From Candidatus Mediterraneibacter vanvlietii (GTDB taxonomy: Bacteria > Bacillota > Clostridia > Lachnospirales > Lachnospiraceae), in assembly GCA_019113645.1 (NCBI GenBank), contig DXGZ01000096.1, positions 1-36,183 of the forward strand: DNA of 36,183 bases. The letters are read 5' to 3'. Of this stretch, positions 8,321-15,022 are shown in pieces. The position numbers were made by a program, and so were the translations under genes. The notes under the pieces were generated by a model, which was not told where the DNA came from, searched no databases, and saw nothing but the letters and a program-made list of their open reading frames with translations. Each line of letters begins with the position of its first letter. Positions within the stretch are counted from its first letter, which is position 1.

Positions 8321-8794
8321 AATCCCTACACGCTGTACAGCGAGGGACTGGCAGAAAAGATCAACAACTTCTATATAAAGCCGGTTCAAAAAGCGCCGAC
8401 TGCATTTGGAGCGGTCTACAGTGCAGGACAGTTATACAGACGTCTGCCTGTTCACTCTCCCGTGTATTATCGCAATGGTAAAGAACCAAAGGAAGACCGG
8501 TCACCCTTGTGATCGATATTATGCTGACAGACGAGAATAGTCTGTATTTTATCACGGCAAAAGGCAAGGCGTTTTATGCCCAGCTCATGGAGAATCCGTA
8601 CATGGCGGAGATCTATCCACAGGAAGAGAGCCGGACAGCGCTGGAGGTCTTTCGTGTGTCAGAGGGAACGGGGGGAGTTCTTCGACTTATCCGTTAAGCC
8701 GATTTTCAGAGACACCTTTGTGTTGGGCGGCCATGATCCGGAAGCTCCGGGTGTGGCGGAGATGCTGCTGGCAAATTATAAAATACATGACTGA
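8320..8794 (+). pseudogene. decayed PPOX-type flavin-binding protein
   Basis: Across two or three frames the sequence reads GRPVTLVIDIMLTDENSLYF, ITAKGKAFYAQLMENPYMAE and, after a frameshift near 8670, EFFDLSVKPIFRDTFVLGG. This fits a pyridoxamine 5'-phosphate oxidase-like split barrel, possibly the group fused to a 4Fe-4S domain, since the last motif occurs just before the ferredoxin part there. The preceding stretch (LYSEGLAEKINNFYIKPVQK) is open but unassigned. No intact start or full domain remains. Confidence 0.5.
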
Positions 8795-8839
8795 GTTATC
8801 GGTCCTCCCTTATATTCTGATGATATGGATGATATGAAC

Positions 8840-8881
8840 AAAGATACAGCCCCGCCGGGTCAATGGCGGGGCTGTATCTTT
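8840..8881. terminator. perfect hairpin, probable bidirectional terminator
   Basis: A perfect 17-bp stem (AAAGATACAGCCCCGCC and its complement) with an 8-base loop lies between the plus-strand PPOX remnant and the minus-strand Rpn-like remnant. The T runs on either side are short, so termination is plausible but not certain. Confidence 0.6.
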
Positions 8882-8895
8882 GCCGGAATCGAAAA

Positions 8896-9115
8896 TTATT
8901 TTTCCTGCTCGAGCAGCTCCCTTATCTGATCTGCCGGGAGATTGCAGCTGGCTGCTATTTCCTCTGTAGTTTTACCCTCCCGAAAGAGCCTGAAAATCGT
9001 CTCCGCAAGCTTCAGTCCGGAAGCCTGACCTTCTTTTAGTCCGGAAGCTCGCCCTTCCTTCAATCCGGAAGCTCTGCCTTCTGCATTGCCTTTTGGGGCA
9101 GAATTTGACTGTACA
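8896..9115 (-). pseudogene. C-terminal remnant of an Rpn/PD-(D/E)XK-type transposase-related protein
   Basis: The frame reads GNAEGRASGLKEGRASGLKE followed by GQASGLKLAETIFRLFREGK and TTEEIAASCNLPADQIRELL. A Gly/Glu-rich coil followed by a small TEEIA helical element is the usual C-terminal tail of Rpn-like recombination-promoting nucleases. Three near-identical 24-base units at 9010-9081 encode the coil. The catalytic N-terminal domain is missing; the remnant abuts the stop codon of the aldo/keto reductase, so the two were joined by a deletion. Confidence 0.55.
9010..9081. repeat. three 24-bp tandem repeats
   Basis: Three consecutive 24-base units sharing AGTCCGGAAGC (AATCCGGAAGC in the third) encode, on the minus strand, the repeated eight-residue unit EGRASGLK or close variants of the Rpn-like tail. 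Repeat number variation is expected in such tails. Confidence 0.7.
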
Positions 9116-9119
9116 ATAC

Positions 9120-9959
9120 CTATACAAGCGACATAAACCACTCAACAGTCGCCGGATCATAGTGTGAGAAGAACAGGCTGTTTCCTGTATCCAGCGCCTC
9201 GATCTCTTTCATCTCCTCACCGGTCAGGGAGAAGTCAAAGATATTAAAGTTTTCTTCCATGCGGTTCTTGTGTGTAGACTTCGGGATCAGCACTACATCG
9301 CTCTGAAGAAGGAAACGAAGCGCTGTCTGAGCTACGGATTTGCCGTATTTTTCACCGATCTTTTTCAGTACCGGATTGTTGAAATAGTCGTTCTTGCCTT
9401 CTGCAAAAGGCCCCCATGACATGATCTGGGTTCCATTCTTTTTCATGTATTCTTTTGCGACTTTCTGCTGCTGGAACACATGAGTCTCCACCTGATTTAC
9501 AGCCGGTTTGATCCGGGAGAAATGGAAGAGATCCAGATAACGGTCCGGATAGAAGTTGGATACACCGATGGCACGTACTTTGCCCTCATCGTAAGCCTCT
9601 TCCATTGCACGGTAAGTTCCGTAGTAATCGCCAAATGGCTGATGGATCAGGAGCAGATCGATATAACCTGTCTGCAGCTTTTTCAGAGACTCTTCGATAG
9701 AAGCTTTCGCTTTTTCGTATCCTGCGTTTGTGATCCATACTTTTGTCGTGATGAAAAACTCTTCTCTCGGAAGTCCGCTCTTTTTCAGGGCGTTTCCGAC
9801 CCCTTCTTCGTTGCCGTACGCCTGAGCGGTATCAATGCTGCGGTAGCCTGTCTCAATTGCTTCCAGCACGCAGCGCTCTGTCTCTTCCGGCGGAGTCTGA
9901 TATACTCCGTATCCTAATTTCGGCATCTTGACGCCATTGTTTAATGTAACATATTCCAT
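9120..9959 (-). CDS. aldo/keto reductase
   Basis: The 279-residue protein carries the full catalytic tetrad of the aldo/keto reductase family: Asp43 and Tyr48 (SIDTAQAYGNE), Lys73 (TTKVW) and His106 (LLLIHQPFG). The late IPKSTHKNRMEEN segment binds the NADPH 2'-phosphate. It is a cytosolic, monomeric (beta/alpha)8 barrel reducing small aldehydes or ketones; the physiological substrate cannot be inferred. ATG 9959 is chosen because GGAGGA lies 7 bases upstream. It is divergent from the LysR-type gene at 10093, and this arrangement usually means control by that regulator. The protein is complete. Confidence 0.9.
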   Translation of the reverse strand: MEYVTLNNGVKMPKLGYGVYQTPPEETERCVLEAIETGYRSIDTAQAYGNEEGVGNALKKSGLPREEFFITTKVWITNAGYEKAKASIEESLKKLQTGYIDLLLIHQPFGDYYGTYRAMEEAYDEGKVRAIGVSNFYPDRYLDLFHFSRIKPAVNQVETHVFQQQKVAKEYMKKNGTQIMSWGPFAEGKNDYFNNPVLKKIGEKYGKSVAQTALRFLLQSDVVLIPKSTHKNRMEENFNIFDFSLTGEEMKEIEALDTGNSLFFSHYDPATVEWFMSLV

Positions 9960-10010
9960 GATAAATTCCTCCGTTCTTTTGAATATTGATTTCCTGTTTC
10001 CAATTACAAG

Positions 10011-10064
10011 TTTACATCCGAAGAGAAAAAAAGTACAATAAGAATACAGGAATTCAGATTCCTG
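10011..10064 (+). promoter_or_regulatory. LysR gene promoter and adjacent inverted repeat
   Basis: TTTACA (10011-10016) and TACAAT (10034-10039) with a 17-base spacer form a good promoter for the regulator. CAGGAAT-TCAG-ATTCCTG at 10047-10064 is a perfect 7-bp inverted repeat just downstream, and ATTCA/TGAAT pairs overlap it. This is a reasonable binding site for the LysR-type protein controlling both divergent genes. Confidence 0.55.
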
Positions 10065-10092
10065 AAAATGAATAGTGAAAGGAAAGAAGAAA

Positions 10093-10950
10093 ATGTTGAA
10101 TCTGCTGGAGCTGGAGCAGCTTGCTGCATTTGCAGAATACGGGACACTATCGAAAGCCGCTGAAAAACTGAATATTTCACAGCCTACGATCACAAGGACG
10201 ATGCAGCATCTTGAAGATGAATTCGGAGTGCCGTTGTTTGAACGAAGTAAGAATCACATTGCACTGAATGAAACGGGAAGACGGGCTGTCGATTATGCCG
10301 CCCAACTTTTAAAGGACGCAGAAAAAGCAGTGGAATACGTCCGGGCGTTTGACCGGAGCCTGCATACGATCACAGTCAGCTCCTGTGCGCCCGCCCCACT
10401 GTGGAGGCTGCTTCCGGTACTGTCGGATGCATTTCCGGATATGACACTATCCTCCTCTATTAAAAGTAACGCATCGGTACTGGAAGATGTGAGATCCGGC
10501 CGCTGCCTTCTGGCGGTATTGCCGGGGATGCCGGAAGAGGGGAGCATTCCAGAAACATATTGCTGCCGGCCCTTTATGAAAGAAAATCTGGCGGTGTGCG
10601 TGCCTCCTGACCATATGCTTGCCGGGTATAAAGAGGTGTCTTTTGAAGTGCTAAACGGATATAATTTCCTGCTGGGTACAAGGCTCGGGTTCTGGGACGA
10701 CATGTGCCGGGAAAAAATGCCGGCTTCAAGGTTTCTGGTACAGACGGATCAGTTTACAATGGAGGAACTGATCAGGGAATCTTCCCTGCCCTGCTTTGTG
10801 ACAGACGTTGCTGAGTATGGCGGAGAAATATACGGAGACAGAATTGTCATACCCATCTCAGACCAGGAGGCGAAGATAACATTTCATATAGTATATGACG
10901 GGACAGATAAAAAATATGCCCCGGCGTTTGCACAACTTTTTGATTCCTGA
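10093..10950 (+). CDS. LysR family transcriptional regulator
   Basis: The 285-residue protein starts with the LysR winged helix-turn-helix (LLELEQLAAFAEYGTLSKAA, EKLNISQPTITRTMQHLEDE, PLFERSKNHIALNETGR). A periplasmic-binding-like effector domain follows (ITVSSCAPAPLWRLLPVLSD). ATG 10093 is preferred over the in-frame GTG at 10075 because AGGAAAG lies 7 bases upstream. It is divergently transcribed from the aldo/keto reductase and probably regulates it together with itself. The effector is unknown. Length is near the usual 290-300 residues and the gene looks intact. Confidence 0.9.
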   Translation: MLNLLELEQLAAFAEYGTLSKAAEKLNISQPTITRTMQHLEDEFGVPLFERSKNHIALNETGRRAVDYAAQLLKDAEKAVEYVRAFDRSLHTITVSSCAPAPLWRLLPVLSDAFPDMTLSSSIKSNASVLEDVRSGRCLLAVLPGMPEEGSIPETYCCRPFMKENLAVCVPPDHMLAGYKEVSFEVLNGYNFLLGTRLGFWDDMCREKMPASRFLVQTDQFTMEELIRESSLPCFVTDVAEYGGEIYGDRIVIPISDQEAKITFHIVYDGTDKKYAPAFAQLFDS

Positions 10951-11074
10951 CCATGGCAGATGCCGCTTTTAATATTTCAGAAACGAAACGGAAACGCCTT
11001 GTCAATAAAACCGGGTTATCTTTATATCATCGAACGGAAATAAAGACCATATAAAGAAAGAAGGAGCAAGGTAA

Positions 11075-11305
11075 ATGGCAAAATCAAAGCTTGTAAAAGC
11101 AAATCAGAAAATCGCCGATGCAGTGGCCGGCGGTTACAAGAAAATTGAGAGAGGTGTAGTCGGTGGATATAAAAAGATTGAAAATGGCGCGGTAGACGGA
11201 TTTACAAAAATTTCCGATTCCTTTGTAGACCGGTTCCTGACAAAAGACGGGGAAACCGTTGAGGAAGCAAAAGCGAGACTGGAAGCAGAGCAGAAAGAGA
11301 AGTAA
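11075..11305 (+). CDS. small conserved protein with GGYKKIE repeats
   Basis: The 76-residue, lysine-rich protein contains two GGYKKIE units (residues 19-25 and 30-36) and a related DGFTKI, followed by FVDRFLTKDGETVEEAKARL. The repeats and alternating pattern predict amphipathic helices, somewhat phasin-like, with no membrane segment or signal peptide. Similar short proteins occur in Firmicutes but I know no assigned function. GAAGGAGCAAG precedes the ATG at good spacing. The gene stands alone between the LysR gene and the minus-strand DAHP synthase. Confidence 0.75.
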   Translation: MAKSKLVKANQKIADAVAGGYKKIERGVVGGYKKIENGAVDGFTKISDSFVDRFLTKDGETVEEAKARLEAEQKEK

Positions 11306-11363
11306 AGAAAATGGCAAAGACGGGGGGATTGAAATAATACGGATAGGGACAGGGCAAAACACG

Positions 11364-11404
11364 ATTGGGGACGTAGTAAAACCGCATTTTACTACGTCCC
11401 CAAT
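11364..11404. repeat. 18-bp perfect inverted repeat (terminator or palindromic unit)
   Basis: ATTGGGGACGTAGTAAAA at 11364-11381 is exactly complementary to 11387-11404 around a CCGCA loop. It lies directly after the DAHP synthase stop codon (minus strand). The paired A/T ends could make it a bidirectional terminator, but its unusual perfect form also fits a dispersed REP-like unit. Confidence 0.65.
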
Positions 11405-11406
11405 AA

Positions 11407-12438
11407 TTAACATTGCTCAGCTATTGTATACAGCAGTTTCTCCGTATCCTCCCAGCCAAGACACGGGTCGGTGATGGATTTTCCGTATACATGGTCAGTT
11501 CCGATCTGCTGGCATCCTTCCACGAGGTAGCTCTCGATCATGACGCCCTTGACGAGCCTCCGGATATCATCATCGATCCGGCGGCTGTGCAGGATCTCTT
11601 TTACGATGCGGATCTGCTGCTTATATTTCTTGCCGGAGTTGGAATGATTAGCATCAATGAGGACGGCCGGGTTTTCCAGATTCCTTTCCTCGTACTTTTC
11701 AAGAAGAAGCTGGATATCTTCATAGTGGTAGTTGGGGATCGTGTTTCCGTGCTTGTTTACGGCTCCTCTGAGGATCGTGTGGGTGAGCGGATTCCCTTCT
11801 GTCCGTACTTCCCAGCCTCTGGAGATAAAATCATGTCCTCCCTGTGCTGCAACGACAGAGTTGAGCATGACAGAGAAGTCTCCGCTGGTGGGATTCTTCA
11901 TGCCTACAGGGATGTCCAGCCCGCTGACCATAAGGCGGTGCTCCTGATTCTCTACGGAGCGGGCTCCGATGGCTACATAGGAGAGAATATCGGAGAGATA
12001 GTGCCAGTTGTCCGGGTAGAGCATCTCATCCGCGGCAGTAAGTCCGGTTTCTGAGATGGAGCGGATATGCATATGGCGGATAGCAAGGATTCCTGCAAGT
12101 ATATCCGGTTTTGCCTCGGGGTCCGGCTGATGGAGCATCCCCTTGTATCCCTCGCCCGTAGTACGGGGCTTATTTGTATAGATGCGGGGCACAAGTACAA
12201 GACGGTCCGAAACCTTTTCCTGTACCTTTGCCAGACGGTTTGTATATTCGCATACGGAGTCTTCATTGTCGGCCGAGCAGGGTCCCACGATCACGAGAAA
12301 TTTATCGGATTCGCCTGTGATCACGTCACGTATAAGCTTGTCGCGCCCGGCTTTTATTTTTTTTATTTCTTCGGACAGGGGCTCCAGCGCTTTGACCTCG
12401 TCCGGAGAAGGCAGTTGTCTGATAAATGTAAAACTCAT
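11407..12438 (-). CDS. aroF: 3-deoxy-7-phosphoheptulonate (DAHP) synthase, class I
   Basis: The 343-residue protein shows class I (AroF/G/H) motifs: VGPCSADNEDS near residue 52, PRIYTNKPRTTGEGYKG near residue 84, GARSVENQEHRLMVSGLDIP, VGMKNPTSGDFS, and the metal-binding DANHSNSGKK. It condenses phosphoenolpyruvate and erythrose 4-phosphate as the first step of aromatic amino acid synthesis. The N-terminal feedback region is present; which amino acid inhibits it is not readable, so the letter of the symbol is tentative. A promoter at 12621-12649 predicts a ~175-base leader holding the structured repeat B. Confidence 0.9.
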   Translation of the reverse strand: MSFTFIRQLPSPDEVKALEPLSEEIKKIKAGRDKLIRDVITGESDKFLVIVGPCSADNEDSVCEYTNRLAKVQEKVSDRLVLVPRIYTNKPRTTGEGYKGMLHQPDPEAKPDILAGILAIRHMHIRSISETGLTAADEMLYPDNWHYLSDILSYVAIGARSVENQEHRLMVSGLDIPVGMKNPTSGDFSVMLNSVVAAQGGHDFISRGWEVRTEGNPLTHTILRGAVNKHGNTIPNYHYEDIQLLLEKYEERNLENPAVLIDANHSNSGKKYKQQIRIVKEILHSRRIDDDIRRLVKGVMIESYLVEGCQQIGTDHVYGKSITDPCLGWEDTEKLLYTIAEQC

Positions 12439-12514
12439 TGTATTTTCCCTCTGTGATTTTTATTTTAGTTCGTCGGCGGATCGGCTGATTCCACCGGATA
12501 TTCTACCGGATGTA

Positions 12515-12584
12515 ACAGTTCAGCCGCGCCATTCGTAAAACCGCACTTCGTGCTTATTGCGGCTGACGCCACTGTTTTACTCAT
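12515..12584 (-). repeat. structured intergenic repeat, copy B (leader of DAHP synthase)
   Basis: This 70-base segment matches copy C at 23221-23290 closely (CAGTTCAGCC, GCGCCATTCG, CCGCACT, CGTGCTTA, TTTACTCAT or close variants) and shares the 31-base core with copy A. In the mRNA sense it contains the GCAC-GAA-GTGC hairpin enclosed by a perfect TCAGCCGC/GCGGCTGA stem. It sits inside the predicted leader of DAHP synthase. Confidence 0.55.
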
Positions 12585-12620
12585 TGACAGGCAATCAACT
12601 CATCTGATTCCAACGGACAA

Positions 12621-12649
12621 ATTATAATACAGAGAAGGGAAATTGTCGA
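12621..12649 (-). promoter_or_regulatory. promoter of DAHP synthase
   Basis: On the minus strand TCGACA (12644-12649) and a perfect TATAAT (12621-12626) are separated by 17 bases. The start of transcription would fall near 12614, about 175 bases ahead of the coding region. Confidence 0.6.
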
Positions 12650-12668
12650 TACTTCCGCATAAAAAGTC

Positions 12669-12697
12669 TTGACAGATGAGAAAAAAACGTTTATATT
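12669..12697 (+). promoter_or_regulatory. promoter of the ATP-grasp operon
   Basis: A perfect TTGACA at 12669-12674 and TATATT at 12692-12697 are 17 bases apart. Transcription would begin near 12704, leaving a leader of about 310 bases before the first gene. Confidence 0.65.
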
Positions 12698-12709
12698 ATC
12701 ACCCATAGC

Positions 12710-12744
12710 AAGGGCGCTTGATCATTTGGTCAGGTGTCCTTTTT
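12710..12744 (+). promoter_or_regulatory. leader hairpin 1 with U tract
   Basis: AAGGGCGCTTGATC (12710-12723) pairs along all 14 bases, using G-U wobbles, with GGTCAGGTGTCCTT (12728-12741) around an ATTT loop, followed by TTT. It starts only a few bases after the predicted transcription start. The shape is terminator-like, but its closeness to the promoter makes a regulatory or RNA-stabilising role equally possible. A small GACCGT/GCGGTC hairpin follows at 12761-12778. Confidence 0.5.
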
Positions 12745-12789
12745 ACATATATGAATACAGGACCGTCCTCAGGCGGTCGGGAGACAAAG

Positions 12790-12829
12790 GCGTTTCTTCT
12801 GTTATATAGTGCAGAGGAAGGCTTTTTTT
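12790..12829 (+). terminator. intrinsic terminator inside the operon leader
   Basis: GC(G)TTTCTTCTG at 12790-12801 pairs with CAGAGGAAGGC at 12812-12822 (11 pairs, one bulged G, two G-U), followed by seven T residues. It stands between the promoter and the first gene, 185 bases ahead of the start codon, so it should act as an attenuator unless the upstream leader RNA or an antiterminator changes the fold. Confidence 0.65.
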
Positions 12830-12830
12830 G

Positions 12831-12975
12831 TTTAATAGGAAACTTCGTTCCCTATCAAACAAAAACGCTCCGCGGGATGCGCACTCGCGCGAAGTGGATA
12901 TTTGTCGCTAAAGCGACCGCGCTCGGCGCGAGAGTTCCGCAAGCGGAACTCTTTGCTCTTTCCGCGGGCAGCGGA
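12831..12975. repeat. GC-rich hairpin cluster (palindromic intergenic element)
   Basis: Consecutive inverted repeats fill the segment: TTTGTTT-ATAGG…CCTAT-AAACAAA (about 12826-12862), GTCGCT-AA-AGCGAC (12904-12917) and a perfect 10-bp AGAGTTCCGC-AA-GCGGAACTCT (12931-12952), bounded by CCGCGG copies near 12872 and 12962. It looks like an inserted palindromic repeat element rather than gene sequence; ribosome access to the gene downstream could depend on its folding. Confidence 0.55.
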
Positions 12976-13014
12976 CCGGGCGGAGATTTGATTTATGTCA
13001 GGAGGAAACACAGC

Positions 13015-14337
13015 ATGAAAGAACTGGTAGAACACACAGAAGGGATCAACCGGCTGATGGCGCGGTACGGCGTCAAATTCGGGATTTATAAAGGCGGTGA
13101 ATTCCACGAGCAGCTCTTTCCGTTCGATGCGATCCCAAGGGTCATCACCCATGATGATTTTCAGCAGCTTGAAAAAGGTCTGATCCAGCGGGTAAATGCG
13201 CTGAATCTGTTCCTGAATGATATATACAGTGAGAAGAAAATCATAAAAGACGGCGTCATACCGGAAGAATTTGTATTTATTTCCTCCGGTTATCTGCCGC
13301 AGTGTGAGGGCATCATGCCGACGAAAAACATATACAGCCACATATCAGGCATCGATCTGGTGCTTGGAAAAGACGGAGAATGGTACATACTAGAGGACAA
13401 CTTACGGATTCCTTCCGGCGCGTCTTATCCCATGATTGCCAGAGAGATATGCAGAAGAGTATCGCCCGCAACATTCAGCAACAACTCTGTTGTAGATAAC
13501 AGGAACTATGCAGCAATGCTGCGGCAGACCATGGACTGGGTGAATACCGGCGGGATTCCGGTCATCATGACGCCGGGGCGCTACAATGCGGCATACTTTG
13601 AGCACTCTTATCTGGCGGAGAGAACGGGCAGCGAGCTTGCCACCTGCACGGATCTGTTTGTGGAAGACAATTTCTTATATTACAGGGATTACCGGGAAAA
13701 GAAGCAGAAAGTGGGCGTGATCTACCGGAGGATCTCGGACGAATATCTGGACCCCATGACATTTAATCCGGAATCGCTGATCGGCATTCCGAATATTATG
13801 GACGTGTACCGCAGCGGAAATGTGGCTATCGTGAACGCTCCGGGAAACGGAGTAGCTGACGACAAGGGCATCTATTATTTCGTCCCCAAAATGATCCGCT
13901 ATTATCTGGATCAGGAGCCGATCCTTAAAAATGCCCCGACTTATCTGCCATTCTACGATGAGGACAGAAAATATGTGCTCGACAATCTGGAGAAGCTGGT
14001 CATCAAGGATGTGGCGGAAGCCGGGGGCTACGGCGTGATCTTCGGAAATGAGCTGAGCAGTGAGAAGCTCTCGGAGATGAAGAAGCTGATCGAGAAAGAA
14101 TCCAGACGTTTTATTGCCCAGGAAGTCGTTGATTTTCAGGATATGGAGGTCATGGAGGGGGAGGACAGAGTGCTCAGGAAAGCAGATCTCCGGGCATTTG
14201 TCCTGTCTGGCGAGACTACGCAGGTATGGCCCGGCGGTCTTACCAGATTTTCGAGGAATGCGGATTCATTTGTGGTGAATTCATCACAGGGAGGAGGATT
14301 TAAAGACACATGGGTATTATCTCAATGGAAAAAGTAG
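13015..14337 (+). CDS. circularly permuted ATP-grasp amidoligase-like protein
   Basis: The 440-residue protein belongs to the circularly permuted ATP-grasp type 2 family (DUF404/DUF407). Visible motifs in order are ILEDNLRIPSGASYP (126-139), FEHSYLAERTG (195-205), GNGVADDKGIYYFVPKMIRY (278-297), VAEAGGYGVIFG (333-344), the DLRAFVLSG strand (391-399), PGGLTRFS (406-413) and SSQGGGFKDTWVL (423-435). These supply nucleotide and metal binding. ATP-grasp enzymes join a carboxylate to an amine; the substrate here is unknown. ATG 13015 is chosen because AGGAGGAA lies ~7 bases upstream, rejecting a 99-residue extension through leader hairpins. It is the first gene of a five-gene operon and overlaps the next gene by 28 bases. 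Confidence 0.9.
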   Translation: MKELVEHTEGINRLMARYGVKFGIYKGGEFHEQLFPFDAIPRVITHDDFQQLEKGLIQRVNALNLFLNDIYSEKKIIKDGVIPEEFVFISSGYLPQCEGIMPTKNIYSHISGIDLVLGKDGEWYILEDNLRIPSGASYPMIAREICRRVSPATFSNNSVVDNRNYAAMLRQTMDWVNTGGIPVIMTPGRYNAAYFEHSYLAERTGSELATCTDLFVEDNFLYYRDYREKKQKVGVIYRRISDEYLDPMTFNPESLIGIPNIMDVYRSGNVAIVNAPGNGVADDKGIYYFVPKMIRYYLDQEPILKNAPTYLPFYDEDRKYVLDNLEKLVIKDVAEAGGYGVIFGNELSSEKLSEMKKLIEKESRRFIAQEVVDFQDMEVMEGEDRVLRKADLRAFVLSGETTQVWPGGLTRFSRNADSFVVNSSQGGGFKDTWVLSQWKK

Positions 14338-14984
14338 ATCATCTGTACTGGCTCGGACGCTATACAGAGAGAGTTTATACAACGCTGCGGGTGTTCTTTC
14401 ATATCTATGACAAAATGATCGAACAGCCGGAAGGGATTTATGCGAAATACTGCGAAAGGCTGAATATCCCGAATATCTATACATCTAACCGGCAGTTTGC
14501 CATGTCATATCTTTTCGGCGAAAACAATCCGGATTCCCTGCGCTCTAATATGGAGCGTGCCTATGATAATGCAGTGGTACTCAGAGACGAACTGAGCACT
14601 ACGGTGCTTTCCTATGTACAGCTTGCATTGGACGCTTTTGAGGCTTGCAGGAAAACGACGGCCCCACTTCTCGAACTGCAGCAGGTGATCGATGATCTGC
14701 TTGCTTTCTGGGGAGGTGCAGATGATTATGTGGAACAGGAGGACTGCCGCAATATCCTGAAATGCGGGAAATATGTAGAGCGGCTTGACCTCTGTATGCG
14801 GCTTGATTATCATACGGAAAACCTGGAAAAAGAGTACAGAAAACTGTGTAACAGGCTCGGAAAAACAAATCTGGTTTACCATGAGGCAAGTCTGAACCGT
14901 CTGGAAGAGATCATACTGCGGGAGGAGCATCCGGAGCAGTACTACAGGGAAGCGCTGGGGTGCCTGGGCGCTCTGCTGGCATAG
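14310..14984 (+). CDS. alpha-E domain protein (DUF403)
   Basis: The 224-residue, mostly helical protein begins MEKVDHLYWLGRYTERVYTT within its first 25 residues, matching the RADNLYWLGRYxER opening of the alpha-E (DUF403) family. That family almost always accompanies circularly permuted ATP-grasp genes. Its role is not proven; a partner or scaffold of the ligase is the usual suggestion. At 224 residues it is shorter than the ~300-residue alpha-E proteins I know from proteobacteria and actinobacteria. ATG 14310 uses GGAGGAGG 12 bases upstream; ATG 14325 is an alternative. The 28-base overlap with the ATP-grasp gene points to translational coupling. Confidence 0.85.
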   Translation: MGIISMEKVDHLYWLGRYTERVYTTLRVFFHIYDKMIEQPEGIYAKYCERLNIPNIYTSNRQFAMSYLFGENNPDSLRSNMERAYDNAVVLRDELSTTVLSYVQLALDAFEACRKTTAPLLELQQVIDDLLAFWGGADDYVEQEDCRNILKCGKYVERLDLCMRLDYHTENLEKEYRKLCNRLGKTNLVYHEASLNRLEEIILREEHPEQYYREALGCLGALLA

Positions 14985-15022
14985 GTGGCCGATTTACAGC
15001 TGGCCAATTTAGAGGCTTGATT

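Noticed and set aside
9010-9081. Possible CRISPR-like repeats
   Set aside because: The units are directly adjacent without spacers and code a peptide repeat in the Rpn-like tail.
12439-12620. T-box or other known aromatic amino acid riboswitch in the DAHP synthase leader
   Set aside because: No T-box sequence with its conserved antiterminator loop and no other class I recognise is visible; only the structured repeat B is there.
12718-13014. In-frame 99-residue N-terminal extension of the ATP-grasp protein
   Set aside because: It runs through a terminator and hairpin cluster, has no ribosome binding site and no family similarity; ATG 13015 has a strong one.
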